Positions 7,001 to 14,900 of a DNA stretch of 18,380 nt are shown here, in pieces. The translations under genes and the position numbers were made by a program. This DNA comes from Ectocarpus siliculosus (lineage: Eukaryota; Sar; Phaeophyceae; Ectocarpales; Ectocarpaceae), in assembly GCA_000310025.1 (NCBI GenBank), contig FN649742.1, forward strand, positions 4,452,231 through 4,470,610, given 5' to 3'. The notes beneath the pieces are model-generated. The model was given only the letters and a program-made list of their open reading frames with translations, ran no database searches and was not told the origin of the DNA. Each line of letters begins with the position of its first letter. Positions within the stretch are counted from its first letter, which is position 1.

Positions 7001-9722
7001 CCCCCCCTTCCCCCCCAACACGCCACCGTCCGTTGCGGCCCTGGTTTTCCCCCCTCACCAACACCAAGGTGGACTGCCGCGATCGCCAGGCGGAGCGAGA
7101 TCTCGTGGCTGACATTTTACGCTTCATCCCTCCCGCGCGACGGCTCCCGCCGGAAGTCGCGGCCATCTCGGGCGTGTCCTTGCAGGAGGGGAAGGCCCTG
7201 CTCGAGGTTAACGTGGAAGGGGCGCTAACCGCGAAGGCTTGGCTCGCCGCGTCGGCGACAGCCGGGAAGGTAGACGGGAAACCTGTCGATCATCCTGGTA
7301 CGGAAGCGGAACCCGCCGCCGTCGCGATGGCGGCGGCGGCGACGGCGGCGGCCGTAGACGACGCGGAGGACGCGCCAGTCCCGGAAGCAGCGGCGGTGGC
7401 GGTGGACTCTGCTAGCAGTGAACGCTCCCAGGTGGAGGTGTGGGCGGTGATGGTGCAGGCCCTTGCCGGCCTGGCCGCCGTTCACGCCACCTCCGAAACG
7501 TCGGTGCACCGCGCGGTCTGCCTCGACAACATCCTTGTAGCGGCGAGATCAAGCCCTGAGTCCCGAACGGGAGGGCGGCTCCCGCTGGCCGGGGGCGGCC
7601 GCGGCGGCGGAGGATCGGTGGCTCCCAACTCTGATGGCTCGGCGTCATCGTCGTGGCATCCGAGAGGTCAGCACGGTTTCCGACGGGCCAAGCTCGGACC
7701 TCCCTTCCCCGCCGCGCTTGCTCGGCCGTCGGCTGGATGTATTGCCCCCGAAGTCGTGCGCGGGCAGGAATTCGGCCAGCCCGCGGATGTCTACGCCTTC
7801 GGGTGCGCGCTGCGAGCCGCTTGCTGCGGGGCCAAGCACGCGGAGAGCTTCTACGCCACTTCTAGCGGGGGCGGGGGCGGGAAGGGGGGCGGCGGCGGCG
7901 GGGGTGGCAGGGCCGCCGGCGGGAAGCAGCAAGAGTTGCTGCTGCCGGTCGGGCTCGGGCCGGCGTTCGAACCGTGTCGGAAGGCGCTGGCGCAGCTGCT
8001 GGACAGCATGCTCGAAGAAGACCCGTCGCGCCGGTGCACGGTATTGGAGGTGCGTGGCGTGAGCACAGCCCAGAATATATTTTGGGGGCACGTTGTCTCT
8101 GTTGCCATCCTTTGTTCGAAGCACGTTGTGTACGTCCGTCAGTAATATACGCACAATCTGAACACGGAAGTGACTTGGAGATCAGCTGTTCTGCATCGAT
8201 TTTGCGCCATGGACCGGCTTGGCTGGCTCTGCGATATCGAAGAAAGCACGATCGACACTTTGTTCCAAAAAACAACCGCCGCCCAATCCTACTCCTCGCT
8301 CCCACCATGCGCCCGGTTGCCTCCCCTCGCTGTGTATACCGTCCCGCCGCCGCCGCCGCCGCTGCTCTCGTGGTCCCGACCAAGCAGGCGCTGTCGTCGG
8401 ACTACTTCCGAGCGCTTCCGCTGCGGGGTCCCAACCCCGCCTACCCGCTGCAGTGGTCACCGTTCCCGGTGCGAACCCGCAGTTTCTCGAGCACCGCTCC
8501 CGGCGGCCAGCCGCACTGGGTAGCGGTGGCCCTCGCCGCGGGGGGGCTCAAGGGTGATTACGCCTCGGCGCTCGACAGGCACTGGTTCGACTCGACGTAC
8601 GCGGTGGAGGTCCCGCTTTTGGCGGCGGCGGTACCAGGCGGAGCGTGCTCCGAGGGAGGAGAGGGGTCAAGAGTCGAGGCCTTGCTGCGGAGCTCCCTGC
8701 CCGGGGCCCGACTCGTCCGGCTCGTTAGGCTTCAGGATCGTGCGAGGATGCTGCGCTTCGTGTGCGACCGGGACGCTGCCATCTCGTCCGCCGCAGCGGC
8801 CGCCGTGGCCGGTACCGGCACCGGTACAACCACGCCGGGTTTCCCGAACACTGGCGGCGGCGGCGGCGGCGGCGGAGGTGGCAGTGTGGGGAGGGTGTCT
8901 GTTGCCAGACTCTTCGCCGACCCGCGCGACGTGGTGGCGGGCGACGCGCTCACCGCGATCTCGACGTCGGGCTCTGACCCCGCTTCCGCCACTAGGGGCG
9001 GACCGGGCTGCTGGACTGTCGGGGGCACGGCGGCGACGACAACTCCGGCGGCCGAGGAAGACCTCCGCGACAACGATGACGCGCGGGTGAGGGGGGCCGG
9101 CGGGCCGGTATCGAAGGCGGGGAGGGACCTCTGCCGGTTGGCGGCTAGCGCGCGGTTCGCGGCCGTCGCGCTTGCGCAGCCGCAGATCGAGCGGCGCGAC
9201 GAGGGCGGGCGGGGCGGCGGCAAGAGTATGACCTTGCGCACCCTCGCCGTAGTCCGGGCGATCGTCAGCGGCGATCCCGAAGAGCACCCGGGGTGGCGGC
9301 GGGAAGGAACCTGTTCCGGGTCAGAGAGCGGGGGCGAAGCAGGGGGTTCGGCAAGCGGCAACGGGTGGTTGCAGTCGGTGGCGGCGGCGGCGGTAGACCG
9401 CGACAAGATGGACCCCTTCTTGGACATTGATTGCATGGCCAAGGTAGATGACCTCACCCGGGTTGCAGGCATCGGCCTCTCGTCGCCGCCGCCCTCCGTC
9501 GCTGATGCCGGCGGCAGCGGTAACCGGACGCTTGAGCCCGCGCCAGGTTTGTCGTCTCCCGCGGTGCACTCCATCACCGACTGGGAGGCGGTGAGCGGCG
9601 GTGGAGGGGGTGAGGAAGGGGGGCCCCGGCGGGTAGGCGGCGGCGGGGGAGGTACCGCGGCAGTGTATACGGTGCGCCGCGAAGCGTGCTACCCGGAATA
9701 TCTTGCAACCTTCGCGCTCTGA
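3..9722 (+). CDS. Ankyrin / pseudokinase / PARP-like fusion protein, 5' end outside the window
   Basis: Eight exons are proposed: 3-363, 563-909, 1176-2390, 2687-2815, 3272-3434, 4174-4451, 7069-8049 and 8388-9722. Together they give 4809 nt, an exact multiple of three, encoding 1602 residues plus TGA, with matching phase at every junction. Residue numbers here count from the first codon at position 3. Order: ankyrin repeats (about 1-155), basic and low-complexity linker (about 160-640), charged helical stretch (642-760), kinase-like domain (about 808-1170) and PARP-like domain (about 1200-1602). Tankyrases also combine ankyrin repeats with a C-terminal PARP domain, but I know of no kinase domain in them. 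The kinase lacks its Lys and catalytic Asp, and the PARP domain lacks its H-Y-E triad, so a binding or scaffold role is inferred. The start codon lies upstream of the window. Small undetected exons inside the longer introns remain possible. Confidence 0.82.
364..562 (+). other. Gene 1 intron 1 with CA microsatellite
   Basis: GT-AG intron, phase 1. It holds a (CA)n repeat at about 451-481 and a 3' T run at 547-557 before the acceptor. Confidence 0.8.
563..909 (+). CDS. Gene 1 exon: last ankyrin repeat and helical extension
   Basis: The acceptor is a run of T followed by cgcag at 562. The phase-1 join to the previous exon completes an Ala codon, and the repeat continues as ALHLAAAAADLDSVALLL and SAGANTSVVN. 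This restoration of the ankyrin consensus across the splice strongly supports the junction. After the repeat come an Ala/Thr-rich spacer and a charged, probably helical stretch (RVEDVRWMIREHRERFGHV). The donor is taken as GTT|gtgggt at 910, phase 0. A second GT at 914 would break the frame with the next exon. Confidence 0.8.
910..1175 (+). other. Gene 1 intron 2
   Basis: GT-AG intron, phase 0, clearly more AT-rich than its flanking exons. It ends in a pyrimidine tract with a run of 12-13 C at about 1149-1161. Confidence 0.75.
1176..2390 (+). CDS. Gene 1 exon: low-complexity linker region
   Basis: This 405-codon exon begins after a C-rich tract and accag at 1175. It opens with a basic segment (VQRWDLDARNHRTRLRRLDK), followed by a helix-prone segment (LALRDLEDWRGRISAERAAV), and later LRALAALDPCVSALREARSA and HVKVTLIDLMDLETS. 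In between are acidic and Gly-rich tracts, including runs of Gly codons at 1807-1821 and 2191-2218. No known domain is recognised. The donor is taken as the GC site CAG|gcaggt at 2391. The nearby GT at 2395 would leave phase 1 and mismatch the next exon. Confidence 0.75.
2391..2686 (+). other. Gene 1 intron 3, GC-AG type
   Basis: The donor is CAG|gcaggt. Frame continuity requires the GC site, because the GT four bases further on leaves phase 1 while the next exon is open in phase 0. Confidence 0.6.
2687..2815 (+). CDS. Gene 1 exon: helical segment
   Basis: Forty-three codons start after a pyrimidine-rich stretch and gcgcacag at 2686. The peptide is charged and Leu/Ala-rich (AHLELRRLLPDAEALL, then EEVAREARSRL), consistent with an amphipathic helix or coiled coil. 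The donor is the GC site CAG|gcgagt at 2816, phase 0. Confidence 0.7.
2816..3271 (+). other. Gene 1 intron 4, GC-AG type
   Basis: The donor is CAG|gcgagt, a strong GC-AG consensus. The intron holds seven GCT units at 2832-2852 and a degenerate CGAAACGCAA-type direct repeat at about 3222-3262. A short open stretch after 3077 (VDGANVDGDN) could be a small cassette exon, but I do not support it. Confidence 0.6.
3272..3434 (+). CDS. Gene 1 exon: coiled-coil-like segment
   Basis: Starts after gccgagcag at 3271 in phase 0 with VVDEEDLLKELESKLGRRRR. It continues with AEEIRSIDDERLHARARLAA and ends AKLAELK. Heptad-like spacing of Leu and Ala and a high charge suggest a coiled coil, which could serve dimerisation (inference). 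The donor is AAAG|gtgccc at 3435, phase 1, matching the next exon. Confidence 0.75.
3645..3889. repeat. 245-bp foldback (MITE-like) element
   Basis: Two arms of 55 bp, 3654-3708 and 3820-3874, are inverted copies matching at 53 of 55 positions by my count. They are separated by a 111-base unique loop. Outside the arms, a further 9-bp pair (gcacccgtg at 3645-3653, inverted at 3881-3889) extends the structure, with 6 extra bases on the right. The size and single long hairpin fit a non-autonomous foldback or MITE-type element. No transposase and no clear target-site duplication were seen. A hairpin RNA precursor is an alternative. Confidence 0.75.
4003..4172 (+). repeat. CT-rich microsatellite next to a splice acceptor
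   Basis: About 170 bases are almost pure pyrimidine, mainly (CT)n with CTTT, TATC and CCCT variants. The tract runs directly into the cag acceptor of exon 4174-4451 and so acts as a very long polypyrimidine tract. Confidence 0.85.
4174..4451 (+). CDS. Gene 1 exon: start of kinase-like domain (N-lobe)
   Basis: Starts straight after the long CT tract ending tttcag at 4173, phase 1, completing an Ala codon. An acidic helical region (ELLLEHPDPAERAFRSLLLS) precedes a kinase N-lobe-like end. GLGGVG at residues 811-816 fits the Gly-rich loop, and SAVAIVE at 825-831 fits strand beta-3. The invariant Lys of VAIK is Val830. The exon ends exactly in beta-3 at GTGGAG|gcaagt, a GC donor in phase 0. Confidence 0.75.
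4498..4646. repeat. Diverged tandem duplication in intron 6
   Basis: The segment 4498-4561 is repeated at 4586-4646 with substitutions and small indels. Both copies share a gggt(c/t)cctgtt start, gtgtcgtggaaga-type core, gcaag and aaggct end. Confidence 0.6.
4922..6997 (+). mobile_element. Decayed, 5'-truncated non-LTR retrotransposon (LINE)
   Basis: The body encodes a LINE-type reverse transcriptase and a C-terminal Cys/His region, but no endonuclease domain, so the 5' part is missing. The ends are proposed from a C-rich match flanking the element (cg, a run of C, tt, a run of C) at 4907-4921 and again at 6998-7016. This would be a target-site duplication, but its low complexity makes it weak. 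The base composition is richer in A and G than the host exons. At least two frame breaks make it non-functional. Confidence 0.8.
4961..6992 (+). pseudogene. Broken LINE reverse transcriptase ORF
   Basis: Three frame segments follow each other. The first, 4961 to about 5690, carries KAAGADEIVNEF, GDKTDPGNYRGITLLNTLGK, GQAGFRQKRGC, FLDVKKAYDTTVW (RT motif A) and GVPHGCTLSPSLF (motif B). The second, about 5690-6246, carries the active-site FADD motif (GMLFADDFVGM), reached only after a one-base frame change. The third, about 6207-6992, has GRDARKLTWQYRMC, then a Cys/His cluster KCDCGFECEDRVHVVAEC like the zinc-binding tail of many LINE ORF2 proteins, and ends in TAA. A small deletion probably lies at about 6199-6207. 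Reverse transcriptases of this type copy the element's RNA at a nicked target; this copy cannot do so without an intact frame. Confidence 0.82.
7069..8049 (+). CDS. Gene 1 exon: rest of pseudokinase domain
   Basis: Starts after caccaag at 7068, phase 0, and continues from beta-3. AERDLVADILRF fits helix C, ISGVSLQEGKALLEVNVEGA fits beta-4/5 and the hinge, and VMVQALAGLAAVHA fits helix E. The catalytic loop reads VHRAVCLDNILV, so the Asp of HRD is Ala980 while the Asn (985) is kept. No DFG is visible before CIAPEVV, which preserves the APE motif. PADVYAFGCAL and LLDSMLEEDPSRRCTVLE match helix F and the end of the C-lobe. Ala-rich and Gly-rich inserts interrupt the fold. The donor is GAG|gtgcgt at 8050, phase 0. 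Confidence 0.82.
8050..8387 (+). other. Gene 1 intron 7
   Basis: GT-AG intron, phase 0, with a CCG repeat at about 8344-8363 near the acceptor. Joining its flanks restores the kinase C-lobe ending. No other feature was seen. Confidence 0.7.
8388..9722 (+). CDS. Gene 1 last exon: kinase end and PARP-like C-terminal domain
   Basis: The acceptor accaagcag at 8387 joins TVLE to ALSSDYFRAL, completing the usual kinase ending. A PARP-like region follows. ARLVRLVRLQDRARMLRFV fits the helix and RVQN segment. RLFADPRDVVAGDALTAIST occupies the place of the FHGT loop. GRDLCRLAASARF occupies the place of GxGxYFA. KSMTLRTLAVVRAIVSG fits the strand after it, and AVYTVRREACYPEYLATFAL fits the C-terminal strand of tankyrase-type PARPs. 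His, Tyr and Glu of the H-Y-E triad appear absent, Cys and Ala standing at the last two positions. Long Gly, Ser and Ala inserts enlarge the domain. The frame ends with TGA at 9720. Confidence 0.8.
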   Translation, partial: ALSSDYFRALPLRGPNPAYPLQWSPFPVRTRSFSSTAPGGQPHWVAVALAAGGLKGDYASALDRHWFDSTYAVEVPLLAAAVPGGACSEGGEGSRVEALLRSSLPGARLVRLVRLQDRARMLRFVCDRDAAISSAAAAAVAGTGTGTTTPGFPNTGGGGGGGGGGSVGRVSVARLFADPRDVVAGDALTAISTSGSDPASATRGGPGCWTVGGTAATTTPAAEEDLRDNDDARVRGAGGPVSKAGRDLCRLAASARFAAVALAQPQIERRDEGGRGGGKSMTLRTLAVVRAIVSGDPEEHPGWRREGTCSGSESGGEAGGSASGNGWLQSVAAAAVDRDKMDPFLDIDCMAKVDDLTRVAGIGLSSPPPSVADAGGSGNRTLEPAPGLSSPAVHSITDWEAVSGGGGGEEGGPRRVGGGGGGTAAVYTVRREACYPEYLATFAL

Positions 9723-11840
9723 GAGATGAGGGCCGCTTGGTCTGATTTTTTTATTTTTTCATGGCCGCAGGTGTTGGAGTTCGTTCTTGCGCCCGTTATT
9801 TATTGCGCTCGGCGAGCGCACGGGAGCGGCAGCATCAGGTAGCGCTTACCGCGGCAGCCGACGGTGCTGCTGCAGCAGGCGAAGGGGTGAAAGATGTATC
9901 CTTGAGAATGATCGCATTTTGAAATGTTTGCCTTTTTCGTCATGTTTTGTTTCGCTCGGCAGGATATATGTACCAACTGTTTCGCGATACATTTGGGTGG
10001 TTGCACCGATTTGAGGTCGTGGTCCTTGCTCTTCCGATCCCGTGAGGAGAAACGGTACGCACTTCAATACAAGGCGAGAATCAAGCCACGGCACGAGGGA
10101 TAAGGATTTCACCCGGAACTCCGTTACGCCCGTCTTGGTGTAGCGCCGATTTATTGAGTGTAGGTTGTTTGCACCCAATGGCTCCTAGAGCAGCCGGGGA
10201 AATAGTTGGGCGCTTGAACTTTTTACTTAATTTTACGCGTCTTGGGGCGTCTGCTCTTGTACAGTTATTTTATTGTTTTCAGATGCGCGTTGCTAAAGCG
10301 CAGACAAGGGGAGTTTTCCCCGCCGTGTAAAGTTCGCCCTGGGTTCGCACTCTTCTAACGTTTTTGTGTAATTTCCCCATGCCTTGTTTTTTTGGGTTTT
10401 TCCTGTTACCAAGAGCGCCTGTGTGAGGATGAGGGTTGATTGCAACCTAAATGTAGATACCCCCCGCCGGGGAAACACTCTTAAGATTGATTAGAACCCG
10501 ATCATTCTTCACGTGATGAATCGACTTTGTCTGCCCCCATGTCCATTGCCGCCCCCTTCCATCCCCCCAATCTTCTCGTATATGCGCAGGAAAGAAGAAA
10601 ATTAATACACGAAACGTGGAAAACAACAACCCCTGTGGCAGCTGCAGTTTCCGCACGCTGTACAGACAGTAGGACGAGGCAGCCCGTATCTCGACACACG
10701 TATAAATCAATCTCAGAACAATCTCAGAAAGAACCAAAAGCCTTGTCGCCAAGGTTGCTACAGCAGTAGTCATCTCTGAACGAATCTCCGCACGACCCCA
10801 GCAAGACTTTCAGATCAGCGGCCGCTGAAAACATCTTGCCTGCTGCCAAGCAAGGGGATACGCACGGCCGAAAAGAAGGATGTCGTACGATTGACACACA
10901 AGAGAAGACAGACGTGTTTCGACATTCGCATATCCAAAAAGAAGGGCAACTCAGGCTCTTATACGTCCTAGTGGAAATAGACAAAAACGAAACGTCTGGA
11001 CGACGCCTGCCTGAGATGGACCCAATCAAAGAGGCCGCCCTGTGGCACCCACATCGTAAAAAAATCTACTGGCGTACATCAACAACAGGAGAGAGACTCT
11101 CCTGCTGTTGCCATGAAGGTAGCCCAACAAGGCCCGCAAAAAGCTGTTGTTGTACTGGACATAGACAAGGAAAACAACCGCCACAAGCAGTATTATACTG
11201 TACGATACACAAGCCATCCTTCTAAAGGTTGGCGGACCTGTTTATTTACATCATTCAAGAGAGACCCCCCCCCCCGCAATTTCGTCGCTGGTTGTTGGCA
11301 CCAGAACCATACGCATCAGTATAGACCCAATCCAACCTCAGACAAATCAACAGCGGGGCTGCATCAAAAACTGTAAAAAACTGTAATTGTATTCTGCTCA
11401 CCTATGAAGCAGAGGTGCGCTGTATGACGAGATCGTCATCTCCGAACGCTTGCTTCGGTCTCACATGCACCCCCCATTCAACACTACTATAGCTACTGTG
11501 ATCCACGAAACCTGAAAACATCGTATAAAAAACGATGCGTTTGCTCGCACTCTGGAGAGCACGCGCACTTCACAACCTTCACAAACATTCTTCCCCACGA
11601 CGCCCAGACATTCATACTTTTCCACCACAACGCAACAGAAACGGCAAACGTAACCGAAACGGGCCCACACGCACCGAACTAAAGACTGTGGCATGTAAAA
11701 ACCGCGCTCAGAAAGAAAACACAACAACCCCCACAACACTACACAACATTGCCTTTAGTGAAGCATGCGCTTCGGAGGGGAAACCAATCGATCGCCGTCG
11801 CCATCATCGCCGTCAACGGCAACATCAGCTGCTGGCGAGC
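9723..11840. other. Convergent intergenic region, no gene supported
   Basis: This stretch must hold the 3' untranslated regions of both genes. Reading frames here are short, without domain resemblance or convincing splice sites. From about 10600 to 11750 the + strand is A/C-rich. A small perfect hairpin (8-bp arms, 3-base loop) lies at 11086-11104. I could not place poly(A) sites with confidence. Confidence 0.6.
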
Positions 11841-11948
11841 TCAGACATCTACCACCCATATTCTCTCTGTGAGCCACATGCCGTCGCACTTGACCAACTC
11901 CCAGTTCACCGAAGTCCACGCTTCTTCGTTATCGGGGCGCAATAGAAC
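11841..11948 (-). CDS. Gene 2 last exon: end of unit 2 and stop
   Basis: The acceptor is ccccccaag. The exon encodes RPDNEEAWTSVNWELVKCDG, then MWLTERIWVVDV and TGA at 11843-11841. It mirrors exon 5 residue for residue in length. A GT follows the matching Trp codon (gtggta), so a further splice cannot be excluded, but reading on gives a short natural end. Confidence 0.72.
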   Translation of the reverse strand, partial: VLLRPDNEEAWTSVNWELVKCDGMWLTERIWVVDV

Positions 11949-14900
11949 CTTGGGGGGACGATAGATGATATAAACAAGAGTGGGGGGGAGTGTGGATCGG
12001 ATGCCTTGCGGTATGTCTCTTTTTTTTTTTGTACCAGTGATCCCTCCGTAGTGGGGCTAGTGAAAGAACAGCAGTGTCACCAAGGGGTGATGCAAGATGA
12101 AAATACAATAAGGCAGCAGGACCAGCCAACAGCTGACTGCCAGCTGTGACGCTTCCCAAGCTCGAACGGGTCACACACCTCACGCGTTTGACTCCAACAG
12201 CCCAGCCAAACTCAACGAACCAACAACAAAATGAGGCAAATCCGTACAACAGTCTTATCTCAGTTATTAGGGGGCCCCTTTCCTAGAACTTTTCCGAGCG
12301 TAGTTCCCAGCCCCGTTTGAGAAACTGTGAAGCGCCTCCAACGTTTGAGTGCTCTTTACGCTCGACGCGCCAAGAACGGCCTTTGGGGTATTGGTTAGGG
12401 ATAGTATCTCGGTTGAGAATCTGCCGTATTGTTGTGGTTGTTGTTGTTGTTGTTGTTTCGTTGTTGTTGTTTGTCTTCACATTCACATGTACATGTTTTT
12501 CGTACGAGTGGAGCGACCAGTAAATCTCATTGCCTCAGACGACGCGAGGCCAAGCCCTTCCTGCTTGCTTGCTCCGTGCCCCGGACCGAGGGGACACAAC
12601 GGTCAGCGCTTGCCCTCCCCCCCCCCCCCCCCCCGACACACACACGATAACTCACCACGAGATCCGCAGTGCTCTCGTCTTCCGAAATGTCCTCACTGTG
12701 AAACGACAGCTCGTCCCACTGGTTGAAGATGGCGTACCACGGCTCCTTGAGATACTGGTTTTCAGTAAGTTTTTGTTGGGATGGGTACACAAACTCATTT
12801 TAGATGGGTGCACTTAAGACGGAAGGAAAACGACAAAATGTTCAAGGGTGGCAAAACGAAACGCCACCGACGGGGGGATACAGCAGTATTCCCTTCGTTT
12901 CGGTCGCCTTGCCTAGCCTTAAAGACCGTTCTTAAGACCGTTCAACGCGCCGATCAGTTGGCATCCGAGCCTTTGCCCAAACCCTACCCTACCAGTACTT
13001 TCCTAGGCACGACGAAGGTCCCTCAATAGTGCCTCGGGCACCCGCCAGTTTCACCGGTACTATTCAAAGGGCAGTGGCCCTGTTCAACCGCCCTGTTCAA
13101 CCGGCACCATTGAGGGACCGGACCCCCACCGTACCGCATGTGATCGCTGCTGGTGCGGTGCGATTGCCACTCGGTCTACCTGAGCAAAGTGCGCCGGCGT
13201 GAGCGTGCTGGCGACGTTGGTGGGCGAGCAGAACCTAATCACGCGTTCGCAGCCCTCATTCAATCGCGGTTTTGTCGCCTTCGCCCCCGCCCCTGTCGTC
13301 GCCCCGGCATCTCCGCCGGCCGCGGCCGCCTCTCCATCCCCACCGCTGTCGTCGGTGGCGGCGTCACTGCCGCTTCCGTCGTCATTTTGGCGCAGCGAAA
13401 GGATGCACGTCAGGGCCACCTGGATGCACGAGGGATCCCAGCCAGCACGGGGTTTAAAATCCGAAAGTCGTCTCAAGTACTATTTAACATCACGTCGGCG
13501 AGAGAGAGGTCGAAAAGCGGACCGGCTGCACTATTTACTGCTTCTTGAGATTGTCTCGCGTCGCTTTGCGATGGCGTCTCGAGGCGCGGGCGGCGACAAG
13601 TCACGCGTGTCCTCAGCTCTCAACGCACACGAACGAACAACACCGCCTCCCTCTCGCCTGGATCCCCCGGCAGCGCACCGTGCAATCTACCACACAGCAG
13701 CAGCCACAAGAACCACCCTGTTCAAATCAGCAGAAAGACAAATGAGTGCAGCACCACCTACACTCGCCCTACCCGCCCCCACCACCCAAAACAATAACGA
13801 GCGCAAGGGGGGCGAGGGAATTGACTGACGCCTCTCTCCGTCCTCTCTCACCGCCTTCGGAGACAAAGAAGGGTTCGGCCGCTCCTCCAGCCACTCCCCC
13901 CCTCCCTCTGCCGCTAGGCAGGCCGGATCATAGTCGGCGTACTTGCACGACATCATCTCCAGGCGGTCCTCGTCAAACAGCTCCGCCACCGAAAGAGGGG
14001 CCGGAGGCGGCGGCGACACTTCTCCTCCCCCACCCGACCGCCCGCCCGCAACGCTCTTGTCGTCAATCTTTGTTGAAGCCCACGCGCGCAACGCATGGTC
14101 AGGTAGGAGTGGGCGTAGTCATGTTTTGCATGCCTTAGCTGTTAGATCATTGATCACGCGTCCTCGAGAGGACAGGGAAGGGGGGTGGGGGGGGGGGCGG
14201 TCGTCGTTTGAGAAAAGGAGCAAGCGGCGGCACTGCCGGTTTGGAACCAGGGCCTATGTCGGTGCTTGTATCATATCGCTGGCCGCATGCCGATTGTGAC
14301 TTGCATGTGGTCCAAAACAGGACCGAAAAGTTGAAAGCGCCGCCAAGCCAGTGGAAGGGCCAAACAGTGTTTCATATTTCACGACGAGCGTCCGATTGTG
14401 AGACTGTACGCGAGTCAACGCCGGTCGCTGATTAGTTCAGAACCACCATCTCGGACCAGCAAAAACAACAAGCACCGACGGGGACGGGGGCAGTCCGTCG
14501 GTGATTCAAGAACTAGCGCGTCAACGGTACACATGTTCGTCCACCCCCTCGGCTACCGTGCCAATTCTTACTACCTTGGGACGTAGACCGCTGACATCCA
14601 AAGTCACGCTACACTCCTCCCATTTGCGTTCAACCAGCAGCGTGGCGTCGAGGCAAGAATGACTCCGAGAGAGCGGCGGCGACTCACCCACAGACGCTCG
14701 ATAAGCCAGCACCCGTCTTCCTTAACGAAGTCCATGGACACCGTGCTCCAGGCCGGATCTCCTTCTTTTCTCACGCGAACCTACCGATGCCGTTACACCA
14801 GGAAAATGGGGCCCCCGCACAATCGGAGGAGGTGTAGACAAGAATGGTCAACGAGTCCGAAGGAGAAGGAGCAGCCACGAAGAACGGCAACATTAACATC

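Larger units (their letters stand above)
4452..7068 (+). other. Gene 1 intron 6, 2.6 kb, GC-AG type, with retrotransposon
   Basis: The donor is GAG|gcaagt and the acceptor caccaag. The intron interrupts the kinase-like domain in strand beta-3, phase 0. Its first 450 bases are GT-rich and contain a diverged tandem duplication. The rest is mostly a decayed non-LTR retrotransposon in the sense direction. The element ends about 70 bases before the acceptor. Confidence 0.7.

Noticed and set aside
8732-9577. Long open frame antisense to the PARP-like exon (281 codons).
   Set aside because: It is a shadow of the GC-rich exon: the peptide is Pro/Ser/Arg-rich without motifs, while the sense strand carries recognisable domain motifs.
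14521-14660. Open - strand stretch with LLVERKWEECSVTLDVSG that looked like an exon between exons 5 and 6 of gene 2.
   Set aside because: Its natural acceptor gives phase 2 while exon 5 ends in phase 0, and the intron before it would be only about 24 bases. Direct joining of exon 5 to exon 6 keeps frame and mirrors the end of unit 2.
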